A stretch of DNA of 64,000 nucleotides. Origin: Advenella incenata. GTDB taxonomy: Bacteria; Pseudomonadota; Gammaproteobacteria; Burkholderiales; Burkholderiaceae_B. The translations under genes were made by a program, and so were the position numbers. Every line of letters starts with the position of its first letter. Position 1 is the stretch's first letter. The stretch lies in the NCBI RefSeq assembly GCF_004217095.1, contig NZ_SHKO01000002.1:558001-622000 (forward strand), given 5' to 3'. Positions 8,879 through 17,760 of the stretch are shown piece by piece. A model generated the notes under the pieces. The model did not search any database, was not told the DNA's origin, and was given only the letters and a program-made list of their open reading frames with translations.

Positions 8879-10150
8879 ATGCCTGTGTTCGAGTCAAAAA
8901 GCCGCGCTGCCGCCTCTGTCCTTGGATGGGGTCTCTTGTACTGGGTAGCGGCTTATATTTCCCTGATGCTGGACGATCCGCTCTCGCACGTGGGTTTTGT
9001 CTGGTTTCCCGCAGGCATTGGCGTGGCCGCTTTTCTGGTCAGCGATTATCGTCGCTGGCCCTGGCTGGCAGCGGCGTTTTTTATTGCCCAACTGACCGCA
9101 GACGTCAATTTCGACCATGATATCCCTATCGCCGTGGCGCTTGCGATCATCACGCTGGCCTCGGACTTGATCACCGCCTGGATCGTGTGCCGGTATGCAC
9201 ACAACAAAGATGGCCTGCAGATTGTTCTGCGCTGGATTGTCGCCACTTTTGTCATCAGTGCAATTGCCGCGGTCCTTAGTGCCGGCTGGCTGACATTGTT
9301 TGACAATGCGCCGTTTGACGAACTGGTCTGGGTCTGGTGGGGTGCACATGCCTCGGGCGTGCTATACCTGACCGCTGTCGTGATGGGGCTGCGCGGCTAT
9401 CAGCTTGGCAATACAATTCCCGGAGCCAAAGCGATCGTGGTGGGAACGGCGGCCCTGGTATTGATGGTAATTTGTGCATGGTACATATTCGATGCCGAGC
9501 AGTTGAACATGGCACGCGGGCAGGCACCCTGGCGAGCCACGCTGATATTTGCGCTAACCGGAATCCCGATCGTTCTGGCGGTGGTCGCAGCCATTTCCTG
9601 CGGTAACCGCATGGGCTCGCTGGCGCTGCTATTGCTGGGCGCTATCGTTATCTACCATTCTTCGCAAGGCACGGGACCGTTTTTCCTCAAATCGCTGCGT
9701 CCGGGCGAGTCGCTTTTGCTGGCGCAGTGTTATTTGGTGGGCACCGCACTGCTAATCGTTTTTCTGCGCGTCTTTACTCAGACAGTCAAGCGTTATGGCG
9801 CGGTTCAGGAGCAGCGCCAGGAAACGGCTTTCATGTACCGCCTGGATGCCGTCAGCGGGCATATGGACTGGGACGGCCGCATCCACGAGGCGCTGGGCAC
9901 GGACCAGGAAACGATGGGCAGCGTAACACAGATCCTGGCCATGGCGCACCCCGATGACCGCGCTGCACTGGCGAGCATGCTGGCAACCGGTAGCGACAAA
10001 TCTGGTATTGAGCAGGCAGCCGAATTTCGATTGAAATCGTCGGCAAGCGACTGGGTGCGGATCCGCGCGACCGCGCCCGTGCTTATCAGTGAGCCGGACA
10101 AAGCCATTCTGGTTGGAACCTGGCTTGTTGGACAAGGGGGACAATCATGA
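8879..10150 (+). CDS. MASE1 membrane sensor with C-terminal PAS domain
   Basis: This 423-residue protein has about eight hydrophobic segments matching a MASE1 sensory module (GFVWFPAGIGVAAFL, WPWLAAAFFIAQL, WWGAHASGVLYLTAVVMG) up to about residue 305. A PAS-like fold follows (YRLDAVSGHMDWDGRIHEAL to VRIRATAPVL). MASE1 proteins normally end in GGDEF, EAL or histidine-kinase domains; this one stops after PAS, so it has no output domain of its own. The downstream gene begins 43 bases later on the same strand, linked by a mini-frame with overlapping stop and start codons. The two are probably one operon. Confidence 0.85.
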   Translation: MPVFESKSRAAASVLGWGLLYWVAAYISLMLDDPLSHVGFVWFPAGIGVAAFLVSDYRRWPWLAAAFFIAQLTADVNFDHDIPIAVALAIITLASDLITAWIVCRYAHNKDGLQIVLRWIVATFVISAIAAVLSAGWLTLFDNAPFDELVWVWWGAHASGVLYLTAVVMGLRGYQLGNTIPGAKAIVVGTAALVLMVICAWYIFDAEQLNMARGQAPWRATLIFALTGIPIVLAVVAAISCGNRMGSLALLLLGAIVIYHSSQGTGPFFLKSLRPGESLLLAQCYLVGTALLIVFLRVFTQTVKRYGAVQEQRQETAFMYRLDAVSGHMDWDGRIHEALGTDQETMGSVTQILAMAHPDDRAALASMLATGSDKSGIEQAAEFRLKSSASDWVRIRATAPVLISEPDKAILVGTWLVGQGGQS

Positions 10151-10197
10151 TGAGAAAATCCAGTGCTTGTGTTGTGGTTGGCTGGAGCGTGTCATGA
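10147..10197 (+). CDS. Possible 16-residue coupling mini-ORF
   Basis: A frame starting ATGATG, right after a strong GGGGGAC ribosome site, overlaps the stop codon of the MASE1 gene. It ends in a TGA that overlaps the ATG at 10194 (ATGA). It encodes MMRKSSACVVVGWSVS. The perfect chaining suggests translational coupling, not a functional peptide. Confidence 0.3.
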   Translation: MMRKSSACVVVGWSVS

Positions 10198-11528
10198 TAC
10201 AAATTGCTCTGCTGTTGTTTGGCGCCAATTTCGTTCGCCGTAATGCATACTTGCTGGGCATCATGGGTTTATTATGGCTTGTGGTCGGGCTGGTGATTTT
10301 CGTGGATGCGTTCGATGGCGTGCGTTACTTCCCACTGAGGCTTTTCGGTGTGCTGCTACTGATCGAAAGCGTGATTACGCTGAGCGTGGCCTCCAGTGGT
10401 ATTGGCGCGCAAAAAGCGGTCTTGTATTTCAAGGGTGGCGGTTTTTTCCTGATTTCGCTGCTGATCCTTGCCAATGAAACCATTAGCAATATGCTGCTTT
10501 CCATTATCCTGGGCATGGCTTATTTTGTGATGGGCCTATTACAGATGGCATCGGCATGGGTGGTTCGGTTTCCCAATTGGCGTACCGCATTCGGGTTCGG
10601 TCTGGCAAAAATCGGTTTTGCCCTATTTATGTTCGGCCCCTATCCCAGTCATTATTCGGCAACCATTTCCGTCTTCATCGGTATTACTCTCATGATGGGC
10701 GGTATTGTTACGCTGAATGTGTTCTTAAGGGCGCGTCAGTTGAAGGACGGTACATCCGTATTTGATCTGTTCCTGCCTTCGGACGTGCTGCCCAAAATCC
10801 GCAAATCGCAGTTGTCCCGGCCTGTCAATGACAGCGCGCCGTCCGGGCAGACCCAGAACGAACCCTTGACGGTGCATGTCTGGACCCCCGAAGGCTCATC
10901 CAAAGGCGCGCCTGTGCCGCGTCCGGTCATTAACCGGTATATAGCGGCAGTGGATATCAATGGCGTGATCTCTACGGGGCATGCGGCGCTGGAGATGTTG
11001 CCCGATACCTATATCAGCCTTTATCCCGGTACCGATATTGACCGCTCACCCTCCGAGTTCTTTCGCATTCTGAAGGCGACCCGCGATAACGATGTTCCGG
11101 GACAATTCCAGCCTGATTACAGCACGGAATCACAGGCGTGGTGCCCATCAAACTGGCAGGTAAAATTCAATGCCTACAATCCGGACGGCTTGCAGCGGTT
11201 CTGGCAGGAGTATAGGCAGCATGAAATTTACAATCTGACTTACCGCAATTGTTCCAGTTCAGTCAGTTATGCGCTGGAGGCTGCGCTGGACGGTGCACTG
11301 CATGACAGGGCCTCGCGCTCCTGGCAAGAGGTGTTACGGGTCATGGTCATGCCCGAATTATGGATTGCGGCCCAGATCAGGAAACGCGCGACCACCATGG
11401 CATGGACGCCAGGCCTGACGCTGGACTACGCACGGGCATTGCGTGCTGTGGTGCACCCGGTCAGCACACCGTGGTTTGCCCGTTTGCTGCGGATGAGCAA
11501 GGCCTCGAATATCTCTATTTCGGGGTAA
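10194..11528 (+). CDS. HdeD-like membrane protein fused to a permuted papain-like domain
   Basis: The 444-residue protein has two parts. Residues 1-182 form about six hydrophobic helices resembling HdeD/DUF308 membrane proteins. After a polar linker, residues 248-370 hold a probable cysteine-hydrolase domain with His263 (STGHAALEML) before Cys353 (YNLTYRNCSSSV), the order seen in permuted papain/NlpC folds such as LRAT and PPPDE families. I infer hydrolase or acyltransferase activity; the substrate is unknown. The ATG at 10194 has TGGAGC upstream. It is convergent with another membrane protein with an NCTT motif. Confidence 0.65.
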   Translation: MIQIALLLFGANFVRRNAYLLGIMGLLWLVVGLVIFVDAFDGVRYFPLRLFGVLLLIESVITLSVASSGIGAQKAVLYFKGGGFFLISLLILANETISNMLLSIILGMAYFVMGLLQMASAWVVRFPNWRTAFGFGLAKIGFALFMFGPYPSHYSATISVFIGITLMMGGIVTLNVFLRARQLKDGTSVFDLFLPSDVLPKIRKSQLSRPVNDSAPSGQTQNEPLTVHVWTPEGSSKGAPVPRPVINRYIAAVDINGVISTGHAALEMLPDTYISLYPGTDIDRSPSEFFRILKATRDNDVPGQFQPDYSTESQAWCPSNWQVKFNAYNPDGLQRFWQEYRQHEIYNLTYRNCSSSVSYALEAALDGALHDRASRSWQEVLRVMVMPELWIAAQIRKRATTMAWTPGLTLDYARALRAVVHPVSTPWFARLLRMSKASNISISG

Positions 11529-11697
11529 GCCGATCTGCACGCTGGGCCATGCGCTGGAAAATACCCCGGTCCATGGCGGCCCTGTCTGATCATATTGAGA
11601 ATTGTCATTTACGATCCTCATCGCTGCTCTTCATAGCCGATCCTGCCTGCTGCCTTGTGCTTCATCGTGACCGCGCCGAGCCGTTTCACGCTGCGAT

Positions 11698-12684
11698 TCA
11701 GATGCCTGGCACACCGTCGCGGATGACGCCAGAGTAGTTGCTGCTATCCGGCATGGCACGCGCCCGATCTGTATAGCGTCCGCGGCTACGATATTCCTTG
11801 ATCGAATCGGCACCCTGCAAGGCGCCGACCTTGTACAGATACTCTGGCAGGTAGCCAGAAGCCAGCAGTCGCCAGTTCAGTGGCAGCCCGGGCACAATGC
11901 GATCCATCATCCGGAATATCAACGTCGTACAATTGCCCGTGATGGTGTGATAAAAGCGTGGCGTGTGAACCAGCCGGTTGGCTTCGTCCAGATACGCCAG
12001 CAGCAGCGATTGCCGTGCCGCCGGCGCCATATGCACACGATATAAATAACCGTCTTCCTGACGGATATTGCTGCGCACGAAAAGCACATCCTTTTCATCG
12101 GCGGCGACAATGCTCAATTCGTACATTTTGAAAAAGCCGCCCAGCTCGGAGAAAGCATCGCCGACTTTCCGGCGGATCTCGACTGAAAAAACCAGATACT
12201 GGTCATCGCTGAAACCGAAAGAAACCAGTGCATGCGCAATGGCCGGGCCGCTCCAGTAGGACAGGGCAAGATCCACCGATGCCAGTTTGCTCAAGTCGTA
12301 CTGCCTGGTCTCCCATTGTTCGGTAAAGTGCTCGGGAGAATGCCAGATGAAATTGCGTACGTTTTCAATGGTCATGGTATTGCCGGCTAGCGAGCCGTGC
12401 ACCTGGCGGGATACATCGGGTATCCAGTTGCGATCGTTGGAGGCACGAATACTTCGCCACCAGTACACCAGCGCCAGTATCGACAGGGTATAGGTGATGC
12501 CGGCGATGGTTTGCAGGGGTTCGATGGCTGGCTTGAGCAGGGCAGCTACAAAGAGCGCGCTGACCAGTGCCCACAGAGCGATCAGCAATCCGCGGCGCGT
12601 TTTCTGGCGGGTAAATTGCACCCATAACGCCAGCGCGCCCCAGATAAAAACGGCGATGACAATGACAGCCAACGTTATTATCAT
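11698..12684 (-). CDS. DUF4105 (Lnb N-terminal-like) membrane protein
   Basis: A 328-residue protein with three N-terminal hydrophobic helices (to about residue 77) followed by a DUF4105/Lnb-like domain. It has His151 (AIAHALVSFGF) and Cys252 (TITGNCTTLIFRMMD), the family's presumed catalytic pair. Related Lnb proteins act on lipoproteins in the envelope; the role here is unproven. ATG 12684 is the first methionine before the hydrophobic segment, and a TTG at 12708 would add eight residues. It converges on the papain-like gene at 10194. Confidence 0.75.
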   Translation of the reverse strand: MIITLAVIVIAVFIWGALALWVQFTRQKTRRGLLIALWALVSALFVAALLKPAIEPLQTIAGITYTLSILALVYWWRSIRASNDRNWIPDVSRQVHGSLAGNTMTIENVRNFIWHSPEHFTEQWETRQYDLSKLASVDLALSYWSGPAIAHALVSFGFSDDQYLVFSVEIRRKVGDAFSELGGFFKMYELSIVAADEKDVLFVRSNIRQEDGYLYRVHMAPAARQSLLLAYLDEANRLVHTPRFYHTITGNCTTLIFRMMDRIVPGLPLNWRLLASGYLPEYLYKVGALQGADSIKEYRSRGRYTDRARAMPDSSNYSGVIRDGVPGI

Positions 12685-12885
12685 TGTGATAATTGCCAGA
12701 GAAAACAAAGGTGAACCATATTACAGTAATTTGATGGTTCTTTAAAGACAAGCGATTCGGGCGCTATGTGCGGGACGGGGTTGCTGGCGATCGGCTATGT
12801 GCTGCTTGCAGGCCTGTCGTGAGCAACCATGGAAATGGCGGGCCTCAGTCACCGTTGCCTGCACCTTCCTGGACCCCGGCCTAAA

Positions 12886-12924
12886 AAAGAACCCCACCGT
12901 ACTGTCAGCACGGTGGGGTTCTTT
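12886..12924 (-). terminator. Rho-independent terminator of the EF-hand gene
   Basis: A perfect 15-bp inverted repeat (arms AAAGAACCCCACCGT) with a 9-base loop. Read leftward it ends in a run of T, as an intrinsic terminator should. It sits about 60 bases past the EF-hand gene stop. Confidence 0.93.
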
Positions 12925-12987
12925 CGGCCGCGTCAGTGTTGTCAGCCGTGGCCTTTATGAGTGAAGCCCGGTTTGCCCGGGCGTCTG

Positions 12988-13476
12988 TTATTTGAGCTGG
13001 CCGTCTTTATTGGTGTCAGCAGCATCAAAATCACTGGTGACCTGTGTGACCATTTCTTCATTACTGATCTTGCCATCCTTGTTGGCATCAACTGCGGCAA
13101 ACTGCTCCGGCGTCAGAATGGTTCCGACTTCTTCAGGCGTCAGCGCGTTGTCGCTGTTTTTGTCCAGGTTTTTGAATGCGGCAGCCATGGCCTGATTGTA
13201 TTCTTCTCTGGCAACAGCGCCATCTTTGTTCAGATCGAGCTTGACCAGTTGATCTTGCGGGATTTCTCCACCAGCCGATGGCATGGCGGCCGACGGCATG
13301 CCCTGGCCGCCTGCGGACGGTGCTGCCTGTCCTGATGGTTGTTCCATGGTCTGGCCGGTACCCTGATTCGTTGTCTGGGCCGCGGCGCTATTGGCGAGAA
13401 ACATGGCAGAGCCAAGACCGGCACTGACTGCGAAAAAAGCGGCGGCAGTTTTGCTTCTCAATAATGTGTTACTCAT
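12988..13476 (-). CDS. Secreted EF-hand calcium-binding protein
   Basis: This 162-residue protein has a signal peptide (to about AAAQ, residue 34), a Gln/Gly/Pro/Met-rich linker (35-75) and four EF-hand calcium loops: DLNKDGAVAREE (81-92), DKNSDNALTPEE (105-116), DANKDGKISNEE (130-141), and a fourth, DTNKDGQLK, cut short by the C-terminus. It is probably periplasmic and may bind or sense calcium. AAAGGAG precedes the ATG at 13476. It is monocistronic, with its own strong terminator downstream. Confidence 0.9.
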   Translation of the reverse strand: MSNTLLRSKTAAAFFAVSAGLGSAMFLANSAAAQTTNQGTGQTMEQPSGQAAPSAGGQGMPSAAMPSAGGEIPQDQLVKLDLNKDGAVAREEYNQAMAAAFKNLDKNSDNALTPEEVGTILTPEQFAAVDANKDGKISNEEMVTQVTSDFDAADTNKDGQLK

Positions 13477-13756
13477 ATATGAAACTCCTTTCTTTAACGG
13501 CGACAGGCAAAAAGATACCTGTAAATGCCCGTTGCGACAGGTTTGTGGTGAACGACAGGCTCCTGCAGCACCAAATCGACTTTTTATACTAACACCATTC
13601 AATCGGCTATTTCATTTGGAATAATGAGTAGATGTAACGTTTTGATTCGCTGCAAAAGCAGGCGTGGCGGGCCTGTTTGCCTGTTCCATCAGCAATCTGC
13701 TCCTATTGCTGTGCAGGCCATCAGTGCGCGCCGCTGCCCTTGCCAGGAAGACCCGG

Positions 13757-15211
13757 TTAACGGGATTTATTGGCTTTTTCACTATACTCAATCCAGAAAT
13801 CTGCATTGTCTACACCAGCTACCCGAGGGTCAAATACGGGATCCAGGCCGGCTTTTTTCTGACGATCATAATCCTTGAGCACCTTGATTGCCGGTTTGCT
13901 CAACAGGACAATGGCTACAAAGTTCAGGTAACACATGCTGCCAAACCCGATATCACCCAGGCCCCACATCAGGCTGACCGACTGGACGCTGCCCAAATAA
14001 ACGACTACGAGAAACACAATTTTCAATACGACTTTCAGGATCGGATAGCGCAGTTTACTGTCCAGGTACACCATGGTGGTTTCTGCGATGTAGTAGTAAG
14101 CCATCAGCGTGGTAAAGGCAAACAGGAAGATCGCAATGGCGACAAAACTGCTGCCATAATCTGCAAATACGGTGGATACCGCCGCCTGGGTATACGCAGT
14201 GCCGGCAACCAGTCCTGGTACATGTTCAACCAGCGGCGATGTCGCACCGGGCGGCAGGACATTGTATGACTCCGTAATCAGGATCATCAATGCCGTAGCG
14301 GTGCATACGATGACCGTGTCGATATAGACTGAAAAGCCCTGTACCAGTCCTTGTTTGGCCGGATGCGAGACTTCCGCAGCAGCCGAGCTGAAGGTGGCTT
14401 CACCTGCGCCGGCGACGTTGGAAAATACCGCCCGGCGTACGCCCCATGCAATGGCCGTGCCGACAATGCCGCCGAAAACGGCATCAGCGCCAAAAGCGCT
14501 GCTGACAATAAGCTGCAGCAGTGCGGGAATCTTTTCGGCATTCGACCCCAGAATGATCGCCATTAATATGACATAGGCAATCGCCATGACCGGTACGACC
14601 TTATCGGCAACCCGGGCAATACGTTTGATGCCTCCAAAGATGATCAAGCCGAGTAACGCAGTCACAATGGCGCCTGTGATGTACGAAGGCAGTCCGAAGG
14701 CGGTGGAAAAGGACTCGGCAATGGTGTTGGCCTGGATGCCAGGCACCAGCACGCCATAGGAAAGGCAAATGACCGTGGCCGCCACCACTGCGAAAGCCTT
14801 TAGCCCCAGGCCTTTTTCGATATAGTAGGGTGAGCCGCCACGATATTGATCGTCTGCGCGCTCCTTGTACACTTGAGCCAGGGTCGATTCAATAAATGCA
14901 CTGGCGCCGCCCAGCAATGCCATCACAATCATCCAGAACACGGCGCCCGGCCCGCCTGCCGCAATGGCAGTGGCTACCCCTGCAATATTGCCCACACCTA
15001 CGCGGCCCGATAGGGCCATGCAAAATGCCTGAAAGGACGAGATGCCATCGGCAGATTCCTTGCGCTCGCGCAACAATCGCATCATTTCGAAAAAATATCT
15101 GAACTGAACGGCGCGGGTGATGATAGTAAAGTAAAGACCCACACCCAATGCAAGATACACGAGGGTATCCCCCCAGATATACCCGACCAGGGTATTGACG
15201 AGTTGCTCCAT
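13757..15211 (-). CDS. AGCS-family sodium:alanine/glycine symporter
   Basis: A 484-residue inner-membrane transporter of the alanine/glycine:cation symporter family. Family signatures are visible: GRVGVGNIAGVATAIAAGGPGAVFWM and the GTAIAWGVRRAVFSNVAGAGEATFSSAAAEVSHPAKQG region. The family imports small neutral amino acids with sodium. It lies just downstream of the hydroxyproline operon but is separated from it by a terminator, so it has its own promoter. It could import proline-like substrates, but only position suggests this. The ATG at 15211 follows AAAGGAG. Confidence 0.93.
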   Translation of the reverse strand: MEQLVNTLVGYIWGDTLVYLALGVGLYFTIITRAVQFRYFFEMMRLLRERKESADGISSFQAFCMALSGRVGVGNIAGVATAIAAGGPGAVFWMIVMALLGGASAFIESTLAQVYKERADDQYRGGSPYYIEKGLGLKAFAVVAATVICLSYGVLVPGIQANTIAESFSTAFGLPSYITGAIVTALLGLIIFGGIKRIARVADKVVPVMAIAYVILMAIILGSNAEKIPALLQLIVSSAFGADAVFGGIVGTAIAWGVRRAVFSNVAGAGEATFSSAAAEVSHPAKQGLVQGFSVYIDTVIVCTATALMILITESYNVLPPGATSPLVEHVPGLVAGTAYTQAAVSTVFADYGSSFVAIAIFLFAFTTLMAYYYIAETTMVYLDSKLRYPILKVVLKIVFLVVVYLGSVQSVSLMWGLGDIGFGSMCYLNFVAIVLLSKPAIKVLKDYDRQKKAGLDPVFDPRVAGVDNADFWIEYSEKANKSR

Positions 15212-15278
15212 AATTGAATTCTCCTTTGCAAGCGTTCGCGGCACGTTCTGCCAGCGTAGTTTTTGTAATTAAGTGGGT

Positions 15279-15311
15279 AAAAAAAAGGCAGACCGGACTA
15301 ACCGGTTTGCC
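15279..15311 (-). terminator. Terminator of the hydroxyproline operon
   Basis: Inverted repeat GGCAGACCGG / CCGGTTTGCC (one G-T pair) with a 5-base loop, followed leftward by eight T. It starts 12 bases after the stop of the aldehyde dehydrogenase gene. Confidence 0.9.
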
Positions 15312-15322
15312 GTGTCATGCAG

Positions 15323-16804
15323 TCAGTTCACATACCAGATAGTTTTGGTCTGCAAATACTGGTCAAGCGCCTCTACACCCTTGTCCCGACCACCGAAACC
15401 GGACTGCTTATAGCCGCCAAAAGGCGTTGCAATGCTGCCTTCCGAGAAGCCGTTAACCGACACTGTGCCGGCCTTGATTGCCCGGGTAACGTGATGGGCG
15501 CGGCTTAGGCTGCGCGTGTAAAAAGAGGCGGCCAGTCCGTAGCTGGAGTTGTTGGCAAGCTCAATGGCCTGCTGGTCCGTGCTGAAACTGGTCACTGCCA
15601 GCAATGGGCCAAATACTTCCTCCTGGAAAAGGGCCATTTCAGGTGTGATATTGTCGAAAATGGTCGGTTCGATATACCATCCGCTTCCCTGGTCTTCGTA
15701 AATAGTGCCGCCTGCAACCAGCGAGCCTCCCTGGGCCAGCGTTTTGTCCAGATAGGCTTTGACCTTATCGAAATGGGCCTGTTCGATCATTGGACCGATG
15801 GCAACTGTCGCATCGCGCGGATCGCCCACTTTCCAGTCGGCCAGTCCCGCCTTGAGTCTGGCCAGAAGGGCATCTTTAATAGACGCGTGTACAATCAGCC
15901 GGGATCCACAACTGCAATTCTCACTCATGTTCCAGAACGCGGCAGCAAGGATGGATGGCACGGCGGCATCCAGATCGGCATCTTCGAAAACGATCTGCGG
16001 GCTTTTGCCGCCGCACTCGAGCACGATTTCCTTCAAATTGCTTTGGGCTGAATAGTGCAGAAAATAACGACCCACTTCAGTGGAGCCGGTAAAGGAGACC
16101 ATGTCGACGTCATCATGTCGGCCCAGTGCTTCGCCTACCTTTTCCCCCAGGCCGCAAACCAGTGTGAGCGCACCCGGCGGCACGCCTGCCTGATGCCCCA
16201 GTTGCACCATGCGATAGGCGCTGAGCGAGGTCAGTTCTGCCGGCTTGACCACAACTGAATTGCCTGCAGCCAGTGCGGGCGCCACTTTCCAGGCGAACAT
16301 CTGGGCAGGAAAATTCCATGGCAGGACAACGCCCACGACGCCCATGGGTTCCCTGACAACCAGGCCCAATGCCTCTTTTCCGGTAGGTGCAACCTTGTCG
16401 AACAGTTTGTCGATGATTTCTGCGTACCAGTAAAATGTCTCGATAGTGGCCGGCATATCGGTGTTAAGGCATTCAGTAATCGGCTTGCCTGCATCGATAC
16501 AATCGAGCGCCGCCAGTTCTTCCAGATTTTCCTGGAGCAGGGCGGCCCAGCGCAACATGATTTGCTTTCGTTCTGCCGGCGCAAGCTGCGACCACTCACC
16601 CGACACAAACGAAGCGCGCGCAGCGGCTACTGCCGCATCCATGTCGTGAGCCTCACCGTCGGCAATATGGCCGATCACCGTATTGTCGATCGGACTGCGG
16701 TTCTCCAGTTTGCCACCTGTACTGGTGTAATTCGGGATCAGGTGGCCGGCCCAGAGTTCTGCCCGGGCCGCCTGTTCAAAAATGGTGTCTTTGCTCAATG
16801 TCAT
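15323..16804 (-). CDS. Aldehyde dehydrogenase, probable 2-oxoglutarate semialdehyde dehydrogenase
   Basis: A 493-residue ALDH with the active-site glutamate in LECGGKSPQ (Glu263) and nucleophile Cys297 in ENCSCGSR, plus the cofactor motif FTGSTEVGR. By sequence alone it resembles PuuC-like enzymes. Its place at the end of an operon with hydroxyproline epimerase, a D-amino-acid oxidase and a DapA-like deaminase makes the last step of hydroxyproline breakdown (2,5-dioxopentanoate to 2-oxoglutarate) the best call. The start is the ATG at 16804 after GGAGCGAGAG, 13 bases from the DapA-like stop. Confidence 0.9.
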   Translation of the reverse strand: MTLSKDTIFEQAARAELWAGHLIPNYTSTGGKLENRSPIDNTVIGHIADGEAHDMDAAVAAARASFVSGEWSQLAPAERKQIMLRWAALLQENLEELAALDCIDAGKPITECLNTDMPATIETFYWYAEIIDKLFDKVAPTGKEALGLVVREPMGVVGVVLPWNFPAQMFAWKVAPALAAGNSVVVKPAELTSLSAYRMVQLGHQAGVPPGALTLVCGLGEKVGEALGRHDDVDMVSFTGSTEVGRYFLHYSAQSNLKEIVLECGGKSPQIVFEDADLDAAVPSILAAAFWNMSENCSCGSRLIVHASIKDALLARLKAGLADWKVGDPRDATVAIGPMIEQAHFDKVKAYLDKTLAQGGSLVAGGTIYEDQGSGWYIEPTIFDNITPEMALFQEEVFGPLLAVTSFSTDQQAIELANNSSYGLAASFYTRSLSRAHHVTRAIKAGTVSVNGFSEGSIATPFGGYKQSGFGGRDKGVEALDQYLQTKTIWYVN

Positions 16805-16817
16805 CTCTCGCTCCGGT

Positions 16818-17681
16818 TTATTTGAGCAGCGCAAGAAATTCCTGCTTCTCGCTGTCTGACAGATTGACCAGCGGCAGACGGACATTGCCGGCATCGAAGG
16901 TGCCGCGCAGGCAGCCGATCTTGGCCTTCTGGTTGTAGTTGCCAGATTCCATGGAGTGGATGGCCGGATACATATCGGTCATGATTTTTTTTGCCGTGTC
17001 CCAATCCTTGCTGGCGGCTGCGTTGAACAAGGCAATTTGTTCGTCGGGGAAAACATTCGCGGCACCTGCAATCCAGCTGGTGGCGCCCCAGAAAAAATAG
17101 TCGACTGGCTGATCATCACAACCGCAAATCACCTGGAAATCATCGAAATTGGCCTGGATCATGCGTAATGCCTGACTGAAATTGCCGCTGCTTTCTTTGA
17201 TTGCCTTGATGTTGGGATGGCGTGCCAGGCGCGCTACCGTCTCGAACTCGATTTCGACGCCGACACGCGCAGGGAAGTTGTACATGATGATAGGCAAGTC
17301 TGTGGCTGACGCGACATATTCAAAAAATGCAATGATTCCCTCCTGGCTGGGCAGGCTATAGGGCGGTACCGACAGCATCAGACCATCGTAGCCCAGGCGC
17401 TTGGCCTCATGTGCACGGCGTATCGCTACCTCGGCGGACAGGTCGCTGATTCCTGCGATTAATGTCGCCTTGCCTTTGCCTGCCTGGGCGATTGTCTGCA
17501 AGACCGCGGCGCGTTCCTCTTCCGAAAAAGTGTAATATTCCCCGGTGGTGCCGCAGGCCACCAGGCCGGTCACTCCTTTGTCGATATAGGCCAGTGCCAG
17601 TTCTTGCAGACGGGCGGTATCGACTTTGTTATTCGAGTCAAACGGTGTAACCATGGGTACCAGAATGCCGTTCAGATTCAT
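16818..17681 (-). CDS. DapA-family lyase, probable 1-pyrroline-4-hydroxy-2-carboxylate deaminase
   Basis: A 287-residue class I aldolase-fold protein of the DHDPS/NAL family, with Schiff-base Lys162 (AIKESSG), Tyr134 (MYNFPARVG) and the GTTGEYYTFSEEER loop. In hydroxyproline operons this family deaminates pyrroline-4-hydroxy-2-carboxylate to 2-oxoglutarate semialdehyde, and the neighbours support that over lysine biosynthesis. The ATG at 17681 has a strong AAGGAGC. It is cytoplasmic. Confidence 0.88.
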   Translation of the reverse strand: MNLNGILVPMVTPFDSNNKVDTARLQELALAYIDKGVTGLVACGTTGEYYTFSEEERAAVLQTIAQAGKGKATLIAGISDLSAEVAIRRAHEAKRLGYDGLMLSVPPYSLPSQEGIIAFFEYVASATDLPIIMYNFPARVGVEIEFETVARLARHPNIKAIKESSGNFSQALRMIQANFDDFQVICGCDDQPVDYFFWGATSWIAGAANVFPDEQIALFNAAASKDWDTAKKIMTDMYPAIHSMESGNYNQKAKIGCLRGTFDAGNVRLPLVNLSDSEKQEFLALLK

Positions 17682-17710
17682 TGTGTTGCTCCTTTTTGAT
17701 GAGATGCGTG

Positions 17711-17760
17711 AAAACGGAGTTTTTGCGCAGCTAAAACGAAGTTTCTGCGCAGCTAAAACG
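17711..17760. repeat. 22-bp tandem duplication over the 3' end of the oxidase gene
   Basis: Two 22-base copies (17711-17732 and 17733-17754, two differences) plus the first six bases of a third. The second copy encodes the last residues and the stop codon of the D-hydroxyproline dehydrogenase gene at 17731. It looks like a recent duplication that may have reset the C-terminus. Confidence 0.85.
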
